NCBI RefSeq assembly: GCF_003473485.1
Contig: NC_053045.1
Coordinates: forward strand, 44,868,494 to 44,932,493
Reading direction: 5' to 3'
From: Medicago truncatula
Taxonomy: Eukaryota; Streptophyta; Magnoliopsida; Fabales; Fabaceae
Length of the DNA: 64,000 nucleotides
The first letter of the stretch is position 1, and each line of letters begins with the position of its first letter. The notes below the pieces were generated by a model, which was not told the DNA's origin, searched no databases, and worked only from the letters and a program-made list of their open reading frames with translations. Shown here in pieces: positions 46,104 to 57,960 of the stretch. The translations under genes were made by a program, and so were the position numbers.

Positions 46104-46759
46104 AAATTCTCCGAGAAGATATATATGAGAAGACCGTCTATGCATGCACGTTTTATATGTTTTAATAATTATTTTATCATTTTTATTTATTATAGTTTAG
46201 GATTCTTTCATATTTTTAGGAGTTTTTATATTATTTATATGATTTAGTTGTTTCATCAATTAAATATTCTTAGGTTTCATTATTATCTTATTATTATTAT
46301 TATTATTAAAGGTGCATTTATGGATAAATCTAATAAATTATTATTCATGAATTCTGTGTGAATTCCATGGTCTTCATGTTTCAAAATATAATTTCGGATC
46401 TTCTTTTTTGGGTTGTGTTCCATAATTTTAATTTATTTTTCGTTCTTCGACAACATAAAATTAAAAGAGACGAAAAAATTATGTTAACTTTTACTTATAA
46501 ATAAGGTCAGAGCAAGTGGTTATATAGAATGTCATATAAATTAAGATAAAGATCATGTTAGATCCTTAAATAAAACTTAATTTCATTGGCCTTTTGGCTC
46601 AGTAGTTTATTTAAAGATATGACGTTAATATGAATAGACATTTAAATAGATTAACTCATGTCAAAATTTTAATAAATTACTCTCTACGATTATTATTATA
46701 ATCAAAATTCATTTTTCAAATTTAATGAATAACTCTTTCTAGTCTATTACAGACCAAAT
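46104..46759. other. Unit 2 tail and hAT fragment
   Basis: About 46155-46480 is the conserved tail shared with the other units (TATTATTTATATGATTTAGT, GTGTGAATTCCATGGTCTTC). About 46545-46670 resembles the interior of the hAT element at 40906. Confidence 0.55.
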
Positions 46760-47560
46760 ACATTAGTTATCCAATGCATCTGCCTGAGCGCATTCAATGA
46801 CCCCCTAGAGTGCATTCATCATGTGCTCCATTGTAGTCCATAATATATATATATACTATTGCAATATGCCTCAAAATTATGCTTGTGTGAAAGTGCCAAA
46901 ACGTGACATGATTTGGGTAACGTGTCATGATTTTGGCATGTCGTGAGCATGTTTTCTGAGTGTCCAATCGTGACACAATTTTTGGAAAACGTGTCACAAT
47001 TTTCGGCTTGCTAGGCACGTTTTCTAGATAAGGTTGATCGTACCTTAGGTCGTACGCACCAACCGTGTCACGATTTGGCAAAACAATGTTCTTTGCAGAT
47101 TTTGAAGGAGAGGTTGAAGAGAGAGAAACTTGGAAAATCAAAGGAGGTAACTTTTGGTTGAGGGTCTTTGATTAGAGTTCTCTTGATTTGGCAAACATTG
47201 TAAACACCTTGGGTGAGTGAAAATCATTGAGTGTCTTGTTCATTGGTGAGATTGGGAAAATGGGTAGAAATTAAGGTTGTTCTTTGTGAGCTTGTTGAAG
47301 CTAATTTCTTGTAACCCATTTGTATCCCTTTGTAAGAACTCATTGATAGTGGATTGGAGAGATCAATCTCTCCCCCATATTAGATCAAGTTGGACCGAAC
47401 TGGGTCAACAATTTTGGCGTGTTTGTTTCTCTTCTCTCTTTATCTTTTGCTTGTGGTTTTGAGTTTTTCACTTTGATTACTAGATTAGATCTAGGTGTTG
47501 TTATTATTGTTGTTGCTTGTGTTTACTTTGAAATTGATTACTATATAGGTTGGCCTGCTA
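46760..47560. mobile_element. Possible Copia-type LTR fragment
   Basis: The block is clearly less AT-rich than its surroundings. Its downstream half reads like the transcribed part of a Ty1/Copia LTR (GTAACCCATTTGTATCCC, GAGATCAATCTCTCCCCC, a TTCTCTTCTCTC tract). No primer-binding site, internal region or target duplication was found. The upstream half has repeated CGTGTCA(T/C)GATTTT motifs. It may be a solo LTR or a fragment. Confidence 0.35.
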
Positions 47561-47651
47561 TGCTTAAGCCACATCATAGTTTGTATTGGTGTGAGTTTTG
47601 AGTCAGAATTCACAACATATAGGTTGGCCTGCTATGCTTAAGCCACATATG
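47545..47651. repeat. Direct repeat (~30 bp, two copies)
   Basis: The unit TAGGTTGGCCTGCTATGCTT followed by AAGCCACAT occurs at about 47546 and 47620, ~74 bp apart. Confidence 0.8.
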
Positions 47652-48246
47652 CTCAGAGTCTTCACCTTCCTAGATTTATCATAGTGGATTAAACAATTGT
47701 CAATGAAAGCATCTAGCAGAGGTGTTTGAATGTGGCCCCAATGCTTATGCAGAGTGGACTTGAGAAGTAGTATGGTCCTTTGCCATATTCTGCATCGTGA
47801 ACAGAAGACAAGAAAACTGAAGGAATAGATACGGATGGTGTGGGTCTAATGTGGAGTACAGGATTGCTAATATTCAGTAAAAGAAAGTTTCACAAAAGGA
47901 TCATGAATGCAAAAGGATCAGGAAAAGATTAAAACTTAGATTACTTAAGAAGATAACTAATATTTGGTGCAAAAAATTTCTTACAAAATCTGCTATGTCA
48001 AAGTAGGATCAACAGACAACATATACACACACTAGAAACGTGGGTAAAAATAGTATGTCAAATGTGTGATTAGATAAATTTCGAAGAAACTTTTCATGCA
48101 AATGCTGTCAAAAATAATAAGCATTTTCCATTTTAGAATCAGCAATGTTATGGTACAGCTATTATCAGTGGAGAAGGCTTGCTACACCAATTTTCTTTTC
48201 AACTTTCAAGCAAATATCCTTCTAACATGGTTATCTCAAGTAACTA

Positions 48247-51082
48247 TCAACTTTTAACATTAGACAAGTGCTTCCACCCTTTTATGTGAGAGGCCACGTA
48301 GTCCTCACTTGGAAGCATAATATTACAGACTTTACATATTATTTTGGAATTAATCATCCTAATAGGTTCTGATAGGTTCTTTTGCAGGGTAGGTTGCTTC
48401 TTTGCTTTCAACACTTCCATAGTTTCCCTGTGTCTCCTTCCCCTGAGGTGGGAAATCAAGGTTTTCTCACACGTAACCGTTACCAAACATAAAGCACAAG
48501 TCCACTCTTTCTGCACTGCCTTCTGTGTAGAACTCTGAGGAACCTCTCCACAAGCTGTGACACTCTCTGCTGTTCCTTTGGTTTCTATTATGGCTGATGA
48601 TGCCGTTTGACTTGCCACAATATTAGCATAGGTTCTCTAGCACCAACAACAATGACAACAAAAATCATGACCACATTCACACAATTCATATATATAATTG
48701 TAACTTTGTAAGCCTAAACTTTCACAAATGACCTCTAAGCATGCCTTAACTCTACAATTTTAATTTGTTTTAAGGAGATTAAGATTTAGTGAATATATGT
48801 ATGAAGCCTTACTTTCTCGGTTGAAGGAAATTCCTTTTTCTCAATAGCCTCCAAATCCTTGATGTCTTTGTTCTCTGTTTCGAGTCTTTCTCCATTTGCC
48901 TGCACAAGAAGAAACTCATCAATCACTTGAAATATGTCACCATGAGACTCGGAAAGGTAGAATAGACTCATACAAGAACTATATTTAATGTCACAACTGA
49001 CTTAACATCAAAACTTTACCTTCAGTATTTCTTTATTATCAGTAGCCATGATTTCATTTGTCCCTTCTGCATCCTTTTGCTTCTGCAGGGTAGGTTGCTT
49101 GTTTGCTATCGATAAAGCTTCAATAGTATCTCTGTGTTTCCTCCCAGTGAGGTGCGAATTCAAGTCTTTATTGCTTGTAGTTGTTACCAAACATAAAGCA
49201 CAAGTCCACTTTTTCTGCATTTCCTTCTGTGTACAATCCTTTGGAAACTCTCCACCAGCTCTGTCACTCTCTGCTGTTCCTTTAGTTTCCACTGTGACTG
49301 ATGATGCATTTTGACTTGGCCCAATTTCAGGAATGACAGGAATATCCTGAAACATCCAAATATTTGCATCAAGGCCGAATATTTCATGCAACTTGCAAGC
49401 CGACCCGATATAATTGGAAGAATACACATTTCTTAAACATTTTAACGTATAACTGTGGTTATTACTTATTAGTATTACTCGTGCATACAAGGGAAAGGTT
49501 AATTCAATCTGAAGATGTATACATCACAGAAGTGCGATATCAATATCATTAAATGTACTTCAAGGCCTAATCCTTTCATAGATAACCTCTTAACATGCCA
49601 AAAGTCGAAATTTTAATTTGCGTTTGGGAAATTTCTATTTGAGTGAATGTGAATGAAGCCTTACTTGTTTGGTTGCAGGAATTTCTTTTTTCTCAATAGC
49701 TTCCAAATCTCTGATGTATTTGTTCTCTGTTTCGTGTCTTTCATCATTTGTCTGCACAAGATGTTCGGTCCTTAAGTACTCTAAATGCCACCATGACATT
49801 GGTATAGTTAGAATTAACTCATACAAAAACTTGTAACATCAAAACTTTACCATTAGCATATCTTTATCATCAGTAGCTATGATTTCATTTCTCACTTCTG
49901 CATCAGGGCTACACGTTTTGTTCTTCAATAGGATAAAAGAAAAGTAAGCTAAAATTTTCAATTGCTAATGCAGATATAGAGACATATCAGATACACAAAA
50001 ATGCTGCCCTATATAATTCTTCTAGAGTTTTAGTATTTGGCATTTTTTCGCAATAAATCTTGTAATTACCTTGTTGGCAATGAGTTTCTCTAAGGCTTCG
50101 GTTCCATTTTCTTTCATATGTCTCTCTGCATGCATTAAAAAGTTGTCTTTCTCAACAGAACATTTCGTCCGGTAGTCATTTAACCACCATGTGACGATGT
50201 GGGGTTTCATGGTGAGAATAAGTTTATTATAAACATAAGAAGCTCGTCCAAAGTCCGGTATGATGAGGAAGAAGATGGCCATTAGCTTAATGTACAGCCA
50301 GAGGTGAAACCTGATATGGAACATGGGAATGAAGTAGTTAAACAACTGCATGAATTGGTTTCTAAAAAAATAAAAAAGAAGTCATTTGCAACATTTCTCT
50401 TCATTGAATAAAATAGCCATATTTCTTTTCTTATACAGCAAAAGATCGGCATCCAGGAAGGAATTTCATGCCCTAATAGTCTCTATTAAGAATTTGGCAC
50501 ATTAAAAGTATCAAAAGTTCAATCAGGTACTAATTCTCAGTGGAAAAAAATTAACTTGCTCATTCATAGAGGCAAAGATCATTTTGCCAAACTGACTATC
50601 ATGCATACTACTTGTGGCAAAAAAACAAGGCTGTTACCGTATTTGAGGGAAAAGAATTTACCATTGAAGAAGCCTCATAAAAGCATACTCAAAGAGGTAA
50701 ATTAATGAAAGAAGTATCCAATATGAGATCAAATCCGTAGTTTCTGCATAGGAATCAGTCTCGATTGCTAGTACAGAAGCAAACCTGTCCGAAAACCGTA
50801 ATCATATAAAAAAAAAGAGGAGCATTATACAAAACAATAATGTAAAAGGTAGTAACTTTTTCAATACACCAAACACCCCAGATCGATGAAGAACTTACAT
50901 AGGATACACCAGAGCAACAAGTGGCCTATAAAATAGAAGGAAATAAAAGAAGGGTAACGTTGATTAGCATGCAGCTCATAATGTGAAGGAAGATGAAGCA
51001 AGAAAAAGGGAAATGCATTTGCATACCATGCAAAATGATGAATGCATTTGAAAGCAAGTTTGAGAAGCCATGAAGAAGCCAT
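48247..51082 (-). CDS. HVA22/REEP-domain U1-type zinc-finger protein, copy C
   Basis: The cleanest copy. Exons: 51082-51027, 50925-50899, 50784-50662, 50310-50070, 49922-49851, 49751-49665, 49346-49020, 48899-48813 and 48636-48247; 469 residues, all splice sites GT-AG and no frame break. Residues 1-149 form the HVA22 domain (MASSWLLKLAFK, SYWILLSLIYLFEYAF, LIIPDFGRASYVYNKL). Exon 5 and two 29-codon linkers (NDERHETENKYIRDLEAIEKK and relatives) are charged helices. Three U1-type fingers start near Cys251, Cys387 and Cys441, each C-x2-C-x12-H-x5-H. HVA22 proteins are ER-tubule and ABA/stress-linked. U1 fingers commonly bind RNA. The combined role is unknown. The last exon begins after GTGCTAG with an in-frame codon, which defines the ancestral acceptor. 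Confidence 0.85.
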
Positions 51083-52966
51083 ATCCCTGACTAGGAATCA
51101 GTTTGAATTCAAGCTCCTAATGGATATTGCTTCAGCATAAGTACCGAGGCCTTCCAGATAAAGAGGAAGAAGTAATGGTAGCATGTAAAGAGAAGAGCAA
51201 AAGTCGGTCTTAGTAAATAATCAAGTCAAATTCTAATTAGTGGTGAGTGGAAAATGGGAAGATGAAACAGTACACGACCTTTGCCCTTTACTAAGTTTTA
51301 AACTATTAACTGATCCACCAATTTTTTCTTTTTTCTTTTACTATTTACTTAAATTAGTATTTTATAATATAATTTTACTTTTTTTTAAGGAATTTATATA
51401 ATTTTACTTTTTTATTCCATACAAAAAATACTAAGGAATATATATGGTCTATGCAATTTCAAAGACGAGTACATCTAAACCCTATTAAGCTCTTTCAACT
51501 TACGGTAAAATTTATTTAGGTAACATAAAAATACAGAAGGCTTGCATGGTAGCTCCCGACAATCAAGTTACTCTCTCAATATCCAAAATATGTCACACCA
51601 TCGTCATTCGACCTTGTTTGCATCCAACCAGATCTTAATTCAGTCATTGTATTCTATTTTCTAGGTCCCTTCACAACCAATTTTTTTTTTTTCACTATCC
51701 CACATTTCTATCGTAGTTTATGGAGAGAATCGAACATTTTATTATTTTCTATTTTTTACTTTATTTTTAGTGAACATTTTTTTTAACATTCACTTTGATG
51801 ATGACAACTCTGAAATAGTAGAAAAAAAACACATGTGTATACAATTAGATGTCATGCAATTTAAAATTCTCCAAAAAGGTCGTGCTAGATTTTAATCTGA
51901 TTGGTCTATATAGTCTATTTAAAAAATATGTTAGATTATTTATTTTAAGACATTATGAAATAAATTAGTAAGTAGGCTAACTTATACCAAACTTTTACTA
52001 TAAAGCCGACTTTGACTTTGAATTTTTTCATCATTGAGGAGGCCTTGCAAAGAGTAGTCAATATCCACTCCTAAAAGCAACACAAATGTGAAATGTACAA
52101 TGTCTTTTTTTTTGGACCAAAAAATGTACAGTTTTAAAAACACAATTTAGTTAAAAAGTGGTGCAAGTGAGAATAGAAAACATGACACAATTGATGCAAG
52201 AGGGCATCACCTAACTCAATCCATGTTTTGAAGAAGAAATTTTTGGAGGTACCACGTTTACCCAGAGTTACTCTACCTGCACGGCTAGGCAACCTTTCCA
52301 CCCAAGAAGCCGATAATTGATCCTGTCCATTAGCAAGTCACCTGGGTCCTGGCTCATATTTTGGTAGAGCACTAATATTTGGTAGAAAATATTTCGTACA
52401 AAAACAGCTATGTAAATATAGCTAGTCACATAAGAGACTGGATAAAATTTCAAAAAATACTTTTCGTGCTGATTCGTGCAAATGCCGTCGAAACTAATAG
52501 GAAAATGATGTTTGGGGGGTAGTCCATATTGTAAGCTAGTCTTTATTTTGACTTTAATTGGGCTCACTAGTGGACGGTGGAATTGGTCCCTAATATTAAT
52601 CAATCATTGGATCTCAAATACCAAGTTAAAAAGCAAATAGGAGGACGATGTTTGTATTACAAATAACAATTACACGAATAATATGAACTCAAGGGATTGG
52701 TCTATACCTCTATGTTTTCCGCCAAACAGCAGATTAAGAGTTTGTTGACTTCTTAAAACATTCTCACGAAATGATACGTGCCTTTCGTTATAATTGTTTG
52801 TTTGTCGTATCAAAAATAACAATACTCAAACTAATGATCATTTTCCATTTGAAAATCAGCAAAGTTTTGGTACAGCTGTTATAAGTGAAGAAGGCTTGCT
52901 ACACCAATTTCCTTTTCAACTTTCAAGCAAAATGTATCCCTGTGGTAAGGTTATCTACAGCAACTT
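51083..52966. other. Spacer between copies C and D
   Basis: Upstream of copy C, AT-rich. About 51885-52070 is a fragment of the hAT family at 40906. About 52370-52966 is the 3' flank shared by copies A, C and D (GCAAATGC(T/C)GTC(A/G)AAACTAATA, ACTTTCAAGCAAA). In D it is interrupted by ~130 bp (about 52515-52645) bracketed by GATGTTTG. Confidence 0.55.
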
Positions 52967-55309
52967 TCAAGTTTGAATTTTAGACAAGTGCTTTTTCCCT
53001 ATTAAGTGAGAGGCCATGTATTCTTCACTTGAAATCAAAACATTGCAGACTATACATATTATTTTGGAATTAATCCTCCTAAAGGGTTCTTCATGCAGGT
53101 TTATCGCTTTCAAAGCTAATTCACAATTAGCCTTGTGTTTCCTCCCATTGAGGTGGGAATTCAAAGTTTTCTCGCTCGATGTTGTTACAATACATAAAGC
53201 ACAAGTCCACTTCTTCGGCACTTCCTTCTGTGTAGCAGAACTCTGAGGTAGCTCCCCACTAGCAGTGTCACTCTCCGCTGTTCCTTTTGTTTCTTCTATG
53301 GATGATGATGATTTTTGACTTGCCACAATATCAGCATAGGTTGTCTAGCACCAACAATGGCAACAAAAATCATGACCTCTTAGCATTGCTCAAGTCTAAA
53401 ATATTTGTCCTTGGGAGAATTCTATTTGCAGTGAATATGAATGAATCCTTACTTGCTTGGTTGGGGGAAAATCTATTTTCTCAGTAGCCTCCAAATCCTT
53501 GATGTCCTTGTATTCTATTTGGAGTCTTTCTCCATTTCTCTGCACAAGTTCAAGCTCCATCATTAAGTACTCTAAACGTCACCATGAGACTAAGACAAGT
53601 AGAATCGACTCATACAAGAACTTGTAACAAAAACTATATTAATGTCACAACTGACTTTACACCAAAAACTTTACCTTTAATATTTCTTCACTATTAGTAT
53701 CTATGGTTTCATTTGTCACTTCTGCATCAGGCATACACATTGTGTTCTTCAATACCAAAAAATAAAAAAACAGAATTAGCTAAAACTTTCAATTGCCAAT
53801 GCAGATATAGAGTTATCATATACAAATAAATGCTTCCCTATATAATTCTTCTAGAGTTATAGTAATTTGATATTTTTAGCTGTAATTACCTTGCTAGAAA
53901 TGAGTTTCTGTAAGGTTTCAGTTCCATTCTCTTTCATATATCTCTCTGCATGCAGTAAAAAGTTATCTTTCTCAGCAAAACAATCTCTCCAGTAGCTATT
54001 TAACCTCCATGTGACTATTTGCGGTATTGTGGAGCGAATAAGGTTATTATAAACATAAGTAGTTCGTCCAAAATCCGGTATGATGAGCCATAAGACGATC
54101 ATTAGCTTAATGTACGGCCAGAGCTGAAACCTGATGTCAGACATGATAATCAAGTAGTTAAAAACTACTTGAATATTGGTTTGAAAATAACATCGAAAGG
54201 GTGTCATTTGCAACATTTCTTTTATGGGGAAAAAGACATCCCAGAAGGAATTTCATGCCGTAATAATCTCAATTAAAAATTTGGCACATTAAACATGCAT
54301 TGATTAATCTCAAGTTCAAATCAGGTACTCATTTTGAGTGAAAATAATGGACTTGGTCTCTTAGTACATATTTGAATTGCCGGTGAATTTGGGAGAATCG
54401 AGGTACGTCATTGTAATTTTGGCAAAAGCTAAACTATCAAGATTCAACAAAACTAGTGTCCGTGATTTCACCAAATTCACTGTCAACCCAGATGTGTTAT
54501 ACTTATGGTGATAATATAATACCAAGATTGTTTCCATATTTGAGGGAAGACAATTTACCACAGAAGAAAATCCATAAAAGCATACTCAAAGAGGTAAATT
54601 AAGGAAAGAAGCATCCAATATGAGATCAAATCCTTAGTTTTCGCACTGGAATCAGTCTCGATTGCTTGTATGGAAGCACACCTGTCCAAAAACAGTAGTC
54701 ACAAAAAACAAGAAAGAGAGAACAACAAAACAAAATGTCAGAACAACAATCTAAAGGTGGAAAAAATTTCAATACACCAAACACTAAGAGCAAGAACTTA
54801 CATAGGATACACCAGAGCAAGAAGAGGCCTAGAAAGAAATGAAGGAAATAAAAGAAGGGTAGTGTTGATTAGCATGCAATGAAACGGAGATGAAAAGGAT
54901 CAAGAAGAACAAACCATTATACTACTGGGTTAAGATCCTCTCCATTTATAAATTTCTCCATTTATTGCAATTTGGAAAGAGATAGACACAAAAAATAAGT
55001 GGTGGATCCTATTACTAAGTGGGTCCCACCATCATTAATTATTTTTTACTTTTTATGTGTCTTTATCTCTCTAAATGGAACAAATGGAGAAATTTATAAA
55101 TGGAGAGGATATTGACCCTATACTACTTTGTAGTTTATACATGAAACTGATAATGTGAAGATATATGAGAAAACATAAGTGTATTTATTTTTTCAAGAAA
55201 AAAGAATAATAAAAATGAGAAAGATGAAGCAAAGAAAGGAGGGATATACATACCATGCAAAATGATGAAGCCATTTGAAAGCCAGTTTAAGAAACCATGA
55301 AGAAGCCAT
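52967..55309 (-). CDS. HVA22/REEP-domain U1-type zinc-finger protein, copy D (short form)
   Basis: Exons: 55309-55254, 54828-54802, 54681-54559, 54130-53890, 53746-53675, 53539-53453 and 53344-52967; 327 residues with clean GT-AG sites and frame. It has the complete HVA22 domain (MASSWFLKLAFKWLHHFAW, SYWILLSL, LWPYIKLMIVLWLIIPDFGRT), exon 5, one linker exon (RNGERLQIEYKDIKDLEATEK) and a terminal exon with two U1 fingers (CALCIVTTS...HLNGRKH and CIVCNVLIS...HLIGKKH). It lacks the extra finger-linker pair of A and C. This is either the ancestral short form or an exon loss. Intron 1 holds a Mutator-type MITE. Confidence 0.85.
54927..55118. mobile_element. Mutator-type MITE in intron 1 of copy D
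   Basis: Long inverted ends: GGGTTAAGATCCTCTCCATT and, reverse-complemented, GGGTCAATATCCTCTCCATT, each continuing TATAAATTTCTCCATTT. They are flanked by a perfect 9-bp duplication TATACTACT at 54918-54926 and 55119-55127. 192 bp, no coding. Confidence 0.9.
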
Positions 55310-55424
55310 GTGATAGAGAAGAGGAATCAAATTTATTTCAAACATTCAATGGCTGTTGTATTAGAATAAGTAGCCAGATATAAAGAGGAAGAAGAGAAGA
55401 CAAAGAAGTAATAAGTCTTCAATA

Positions 55425-55602
55425 AGTGGGAAAATGAAGCAGCACAGACATATCTACACGTTTTTAGAAATACTCATTATAGAGATTATCTCATAAAATA
55501 TTATGATAAATTTTTTTTAATACAGATATCATATGTTACTTTTTTTAATCTTGATCCTGTTTATAAATATAACTATATATATTCATATTTTAATAATTTG
55601 CT

Positions 55603-55615
<13 letters not shown>
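55425..55615. repeat. Direct repeat, left copy (right copy at ~57152-57370)
   Basis: GTGGGAAAATGAAGCAGCA, ATTATAGAGATTATCTCATA, ATCTTGATCCTGTTTA and AACTATATATATTCATATTT occur in the same order in both places. The left copy adjoins the promoter side of copy D. The right copy leads into the unit 3 zinc-finger gene. Confidence 0.75.

Positions 55616-55655
<40 letters not shown>
55603..55655. repeat. (TA)n microsatellite
   Basis: Long uninterrupted TA run. Another at about 56919-56956. Confidence 0.95.
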
Positions 55656-55657
<2 letters not shown>

Positions 55658-56912
55658 GTGGGGATATTTTGACACCAAGAGTAAGTATAATATCTTACTC
55701 TAAATCTTGACCTTTAATTCCAATTTTGGTTAATGACTTAGATTAATTAATTGATATGGTAGGTTTTAATTCTATTTTCTATTGTAATTAACACTTATCA
55801 CCACAAAATAATAAAACAATAAATGACTTCTAATTAATTGATTGATTTTCTAAAAGAATTTTTATTTTGGATTTTATGCTCTTGTTATGTTATGTTATGT
55901 TGGATTCACATGTTTTTTTTATTTTATGTTTAATTCTTGAGCTCTTTCTCAAATAACATCATTTATGTATGTCCATGACAACAAAAACTAATTACGATGG
56001 AGATGATTATTACATGGAGTGACTAAATATATAATGAAATAAAAGTGACTAAATACTTCTATTTGTTATTACTAGTTTCGAATATGTGCATAATAATGAC
56101 AGTGCATAATATGCTATATGTGTTGATATGCATAGTAACTCATTACTGAATAAGTTCAAGGGGGTTTTGACCATTACTGAATAACTACAGGGGGGTTTTG
56201 ACATAATATTTTTGTGTACCTGCAATCTATTTTAAATTTTTGTTTTGGTTGTGCACAGGGACTTATACCTGCTGTTCAGGAAGTGATGCACATAGGTATT
56301 GTGCTATGCACTTGTGGAAAAACTTTACAAAGAACTAGAAAGATAAGGAGTTAAGAGGTGTGGTTTGGGATTGTGCTAAGTCAACTACTGTGTCTCATCT
56401 CAATAGGCATATGGATAGATTTAAAGGCTGAACGGGATTATTTAAACAAGTGGCCAAAAGAAGTTTGGACAAGGGCATACTTCAAAGAAAACTTAAAGGA
56501 TTGTGGTTCAAACTTATTTTGGAAGTTATAATATTTGGTGATGTATTGGGTACTTTATGACCTGATGGTTAACTCTTATATTTTGAAATTTATCATGTAT
56601 CGAGTAGTTATGAACTCATGGTTTATAGTTATATTTTGTAAGTTATCATGTATTAAGTACTTTAACAACTTATGGTTTATGAGCTTCAATAGAAGTTTTA
56701 TTATATAAGTTAAATATTCCAATGCACCGATAAACTTCATGTGTCAATTTGATTATAAGTTAATTACTGAAAAACTACAGGAGGCTTTTGACCATTATTG
56801 ATAAACTACAGGGGGTCTTTTGATCGTTACTGATAAACTACAGGGGGGTTTTTGATAGAAAGTTAATTATTTTTTCTTTTCAAAAGTTAATTATGAAAAG
56901 AAAAAAAATCAG

Positions 56913-56959
<47 letters not shown>

Positions 56960-57151
56960 AATTACCTCCTATGACGTGGCATGACCTTTCTGACCATGTG
57001 GCAGTTAACGGACACATCAGCATGTTGGATGTAGGAAATTAACAGAGGAGGGCAATTGACAGACGCTAGACAATTTCAGAGAGGTTTTTGACGTTTTGTA
57101 AAATTCAGGAGGATTTTTGACCAAACCTGCAATTTCGGGGATAATTGTTCA
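55656..57151. other. MULE-derived region with GGGGTTTTGAC repeats
   Basis: Several copies of a motif of the form AACTACAGGGGGGTTTTGAC occur at about 56140-56200 and 56774-56855, with diverged forms at 57085-57140 (AGGAGGATTTTTGACC). They bracket the transposase fragment at 56255-56540. This looks like one degenerate element, but its ends were not fixed. Confidence 0.5.
56255..56540 (+). pseudogene. Mutator-like transposase fragment
   Basis: Translation with frameshifts reads GLIPAVQEVM, then a broken HRYC-type segment, WDCAKSTTVSH, NRHMDRFK and DYLNKWPKEVWTRAYFKENLK. This is the order of the post-catalytic part of plant MULE (MuDR) transposases. Frames are interrupted by stops and small indels; not functional. 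Confidence 0.8.
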
Positions 57152-57668
57152 AAAAGTGGGAAAATGAAGCAGCATAGAATCTACACGGCCTTTACCAAGT
57201 CCAACTCCAAGTTTTTATTTTTTAGAATACTCATTATAGAGATTATCTCATAAAATATTATGATAATTTTTTTTAATATAGATATCATATGTTACTTTTT
57301 TTAATCTTGATCCTGTTTACAAATATAACTATATATATTCATATTTTAATAATTTGTTCAAAAAACTATATTTCTATTTTCTTTTTTTTTGTGAAATCAA
57401 AAATATATATTTATATTTTAAAAGTACACACAATATATAATATGATGATAATAATTTTTAATTAAATCGACAGAAATATTATATATATATTGTGTACTTT
57501 TAAAATTAATTTTGTCTTGTACACTTGGATATATTGTTTAGAAATATAACCTCTTATTTTATGCAATATAAATTTGTGACTTACCTCACTTCAATTCACT
57601 ACAGACACTTTATTTGGAAACAACTTTTGGTATTTTCTTCTTTATTTTTTGTTTAAGAATCATTAACA
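57152..57668. other. Upstream region of small zinc-finger unit 3
   Basis: Right copy of the direct repeat, then ATATTGTTTAGAAATATAAC, CAATATAAATTTGTGACTTA and ACTTTGTTTG-like blocks that precede the small zinc-finger genes of units 2, 3 and 4. They are candidates for a shared promoter and leader. The sequence CAATATAAAT at about 57559 could serve as a TATA box ~110 bp before the ATG. Confidence 0.5.
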
Positions 57669-57881
57669 ATGTTTCATGTTTGTTTTGATTGTGGACGTAG
57701 CTTCCCAAGTATTAATGTTTTGAATATCCATAAAAGGCAACGATGTGTTCGTTGTGGATGTGCTCGATCATGTGCTTGGCGGCTTGGTCGTGTTTGTCGA
57801 AGAATGGTTGCTTATGAGTGTTATATTTGTTTAGATGTGTTTTTTAGTAGAGAAGCACTTGACAACCACATGCATGGCTAA
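57669..57881 (+). CDS. Small Cys-rich zinc-finger protein, unit 3
   Basis: A 70-residue protein with nine Cys. N-terminal finger C5-x2-C8-x12-H21-x4-C26, a central CxxCxC plus C35 and C43, and a C-terminal half-finger C51-x2-C54-x12-H67. The first ATG and the upstream block match unit 4. Relative to unit 4, a 4-bp insertion in the last codons (ATGCATGG for ATGG) replaces the terminal His with HMHG and stop, so the second finger has an altered last ligand. No signal peptide. I do not recognise a named family. Metal binding is likely; the target is unknown. Confidence 0.65.
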   Translation: MFHVCFDCGRSFPSINVLNIHKRQRCVRCGCARSCAWRLGRVCRRMVAYECYICLDVFFSREALDNHMHG

Positions 57882-57960
57882 TCATTAAAAATTCTACAAG
57901 AAGATGTTTTTTAGTAGAGAAGATGTGACAACCAAATAGCTAATCATTAAAAAGTTATCC
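57882..57960 (+). repeat. Partial tandem duplication of the gene's 3' end
   Basis: After the stop, TTTTTTAGTAGAGAAG, ATGTGACAACCA and GCTAATCATTAAAAA repeat the last ~50 bp of the gene. A similar second partial copy follows unit 4 at about 62200-62255. Confidence 0.75.

Noticed and set aside
46794-47141. 115-residue minus-strand open frame
   Set aside because: It falls in the LTR-like block, has no recognisable domain, and its composition follows the CGTGTCA repeats there.
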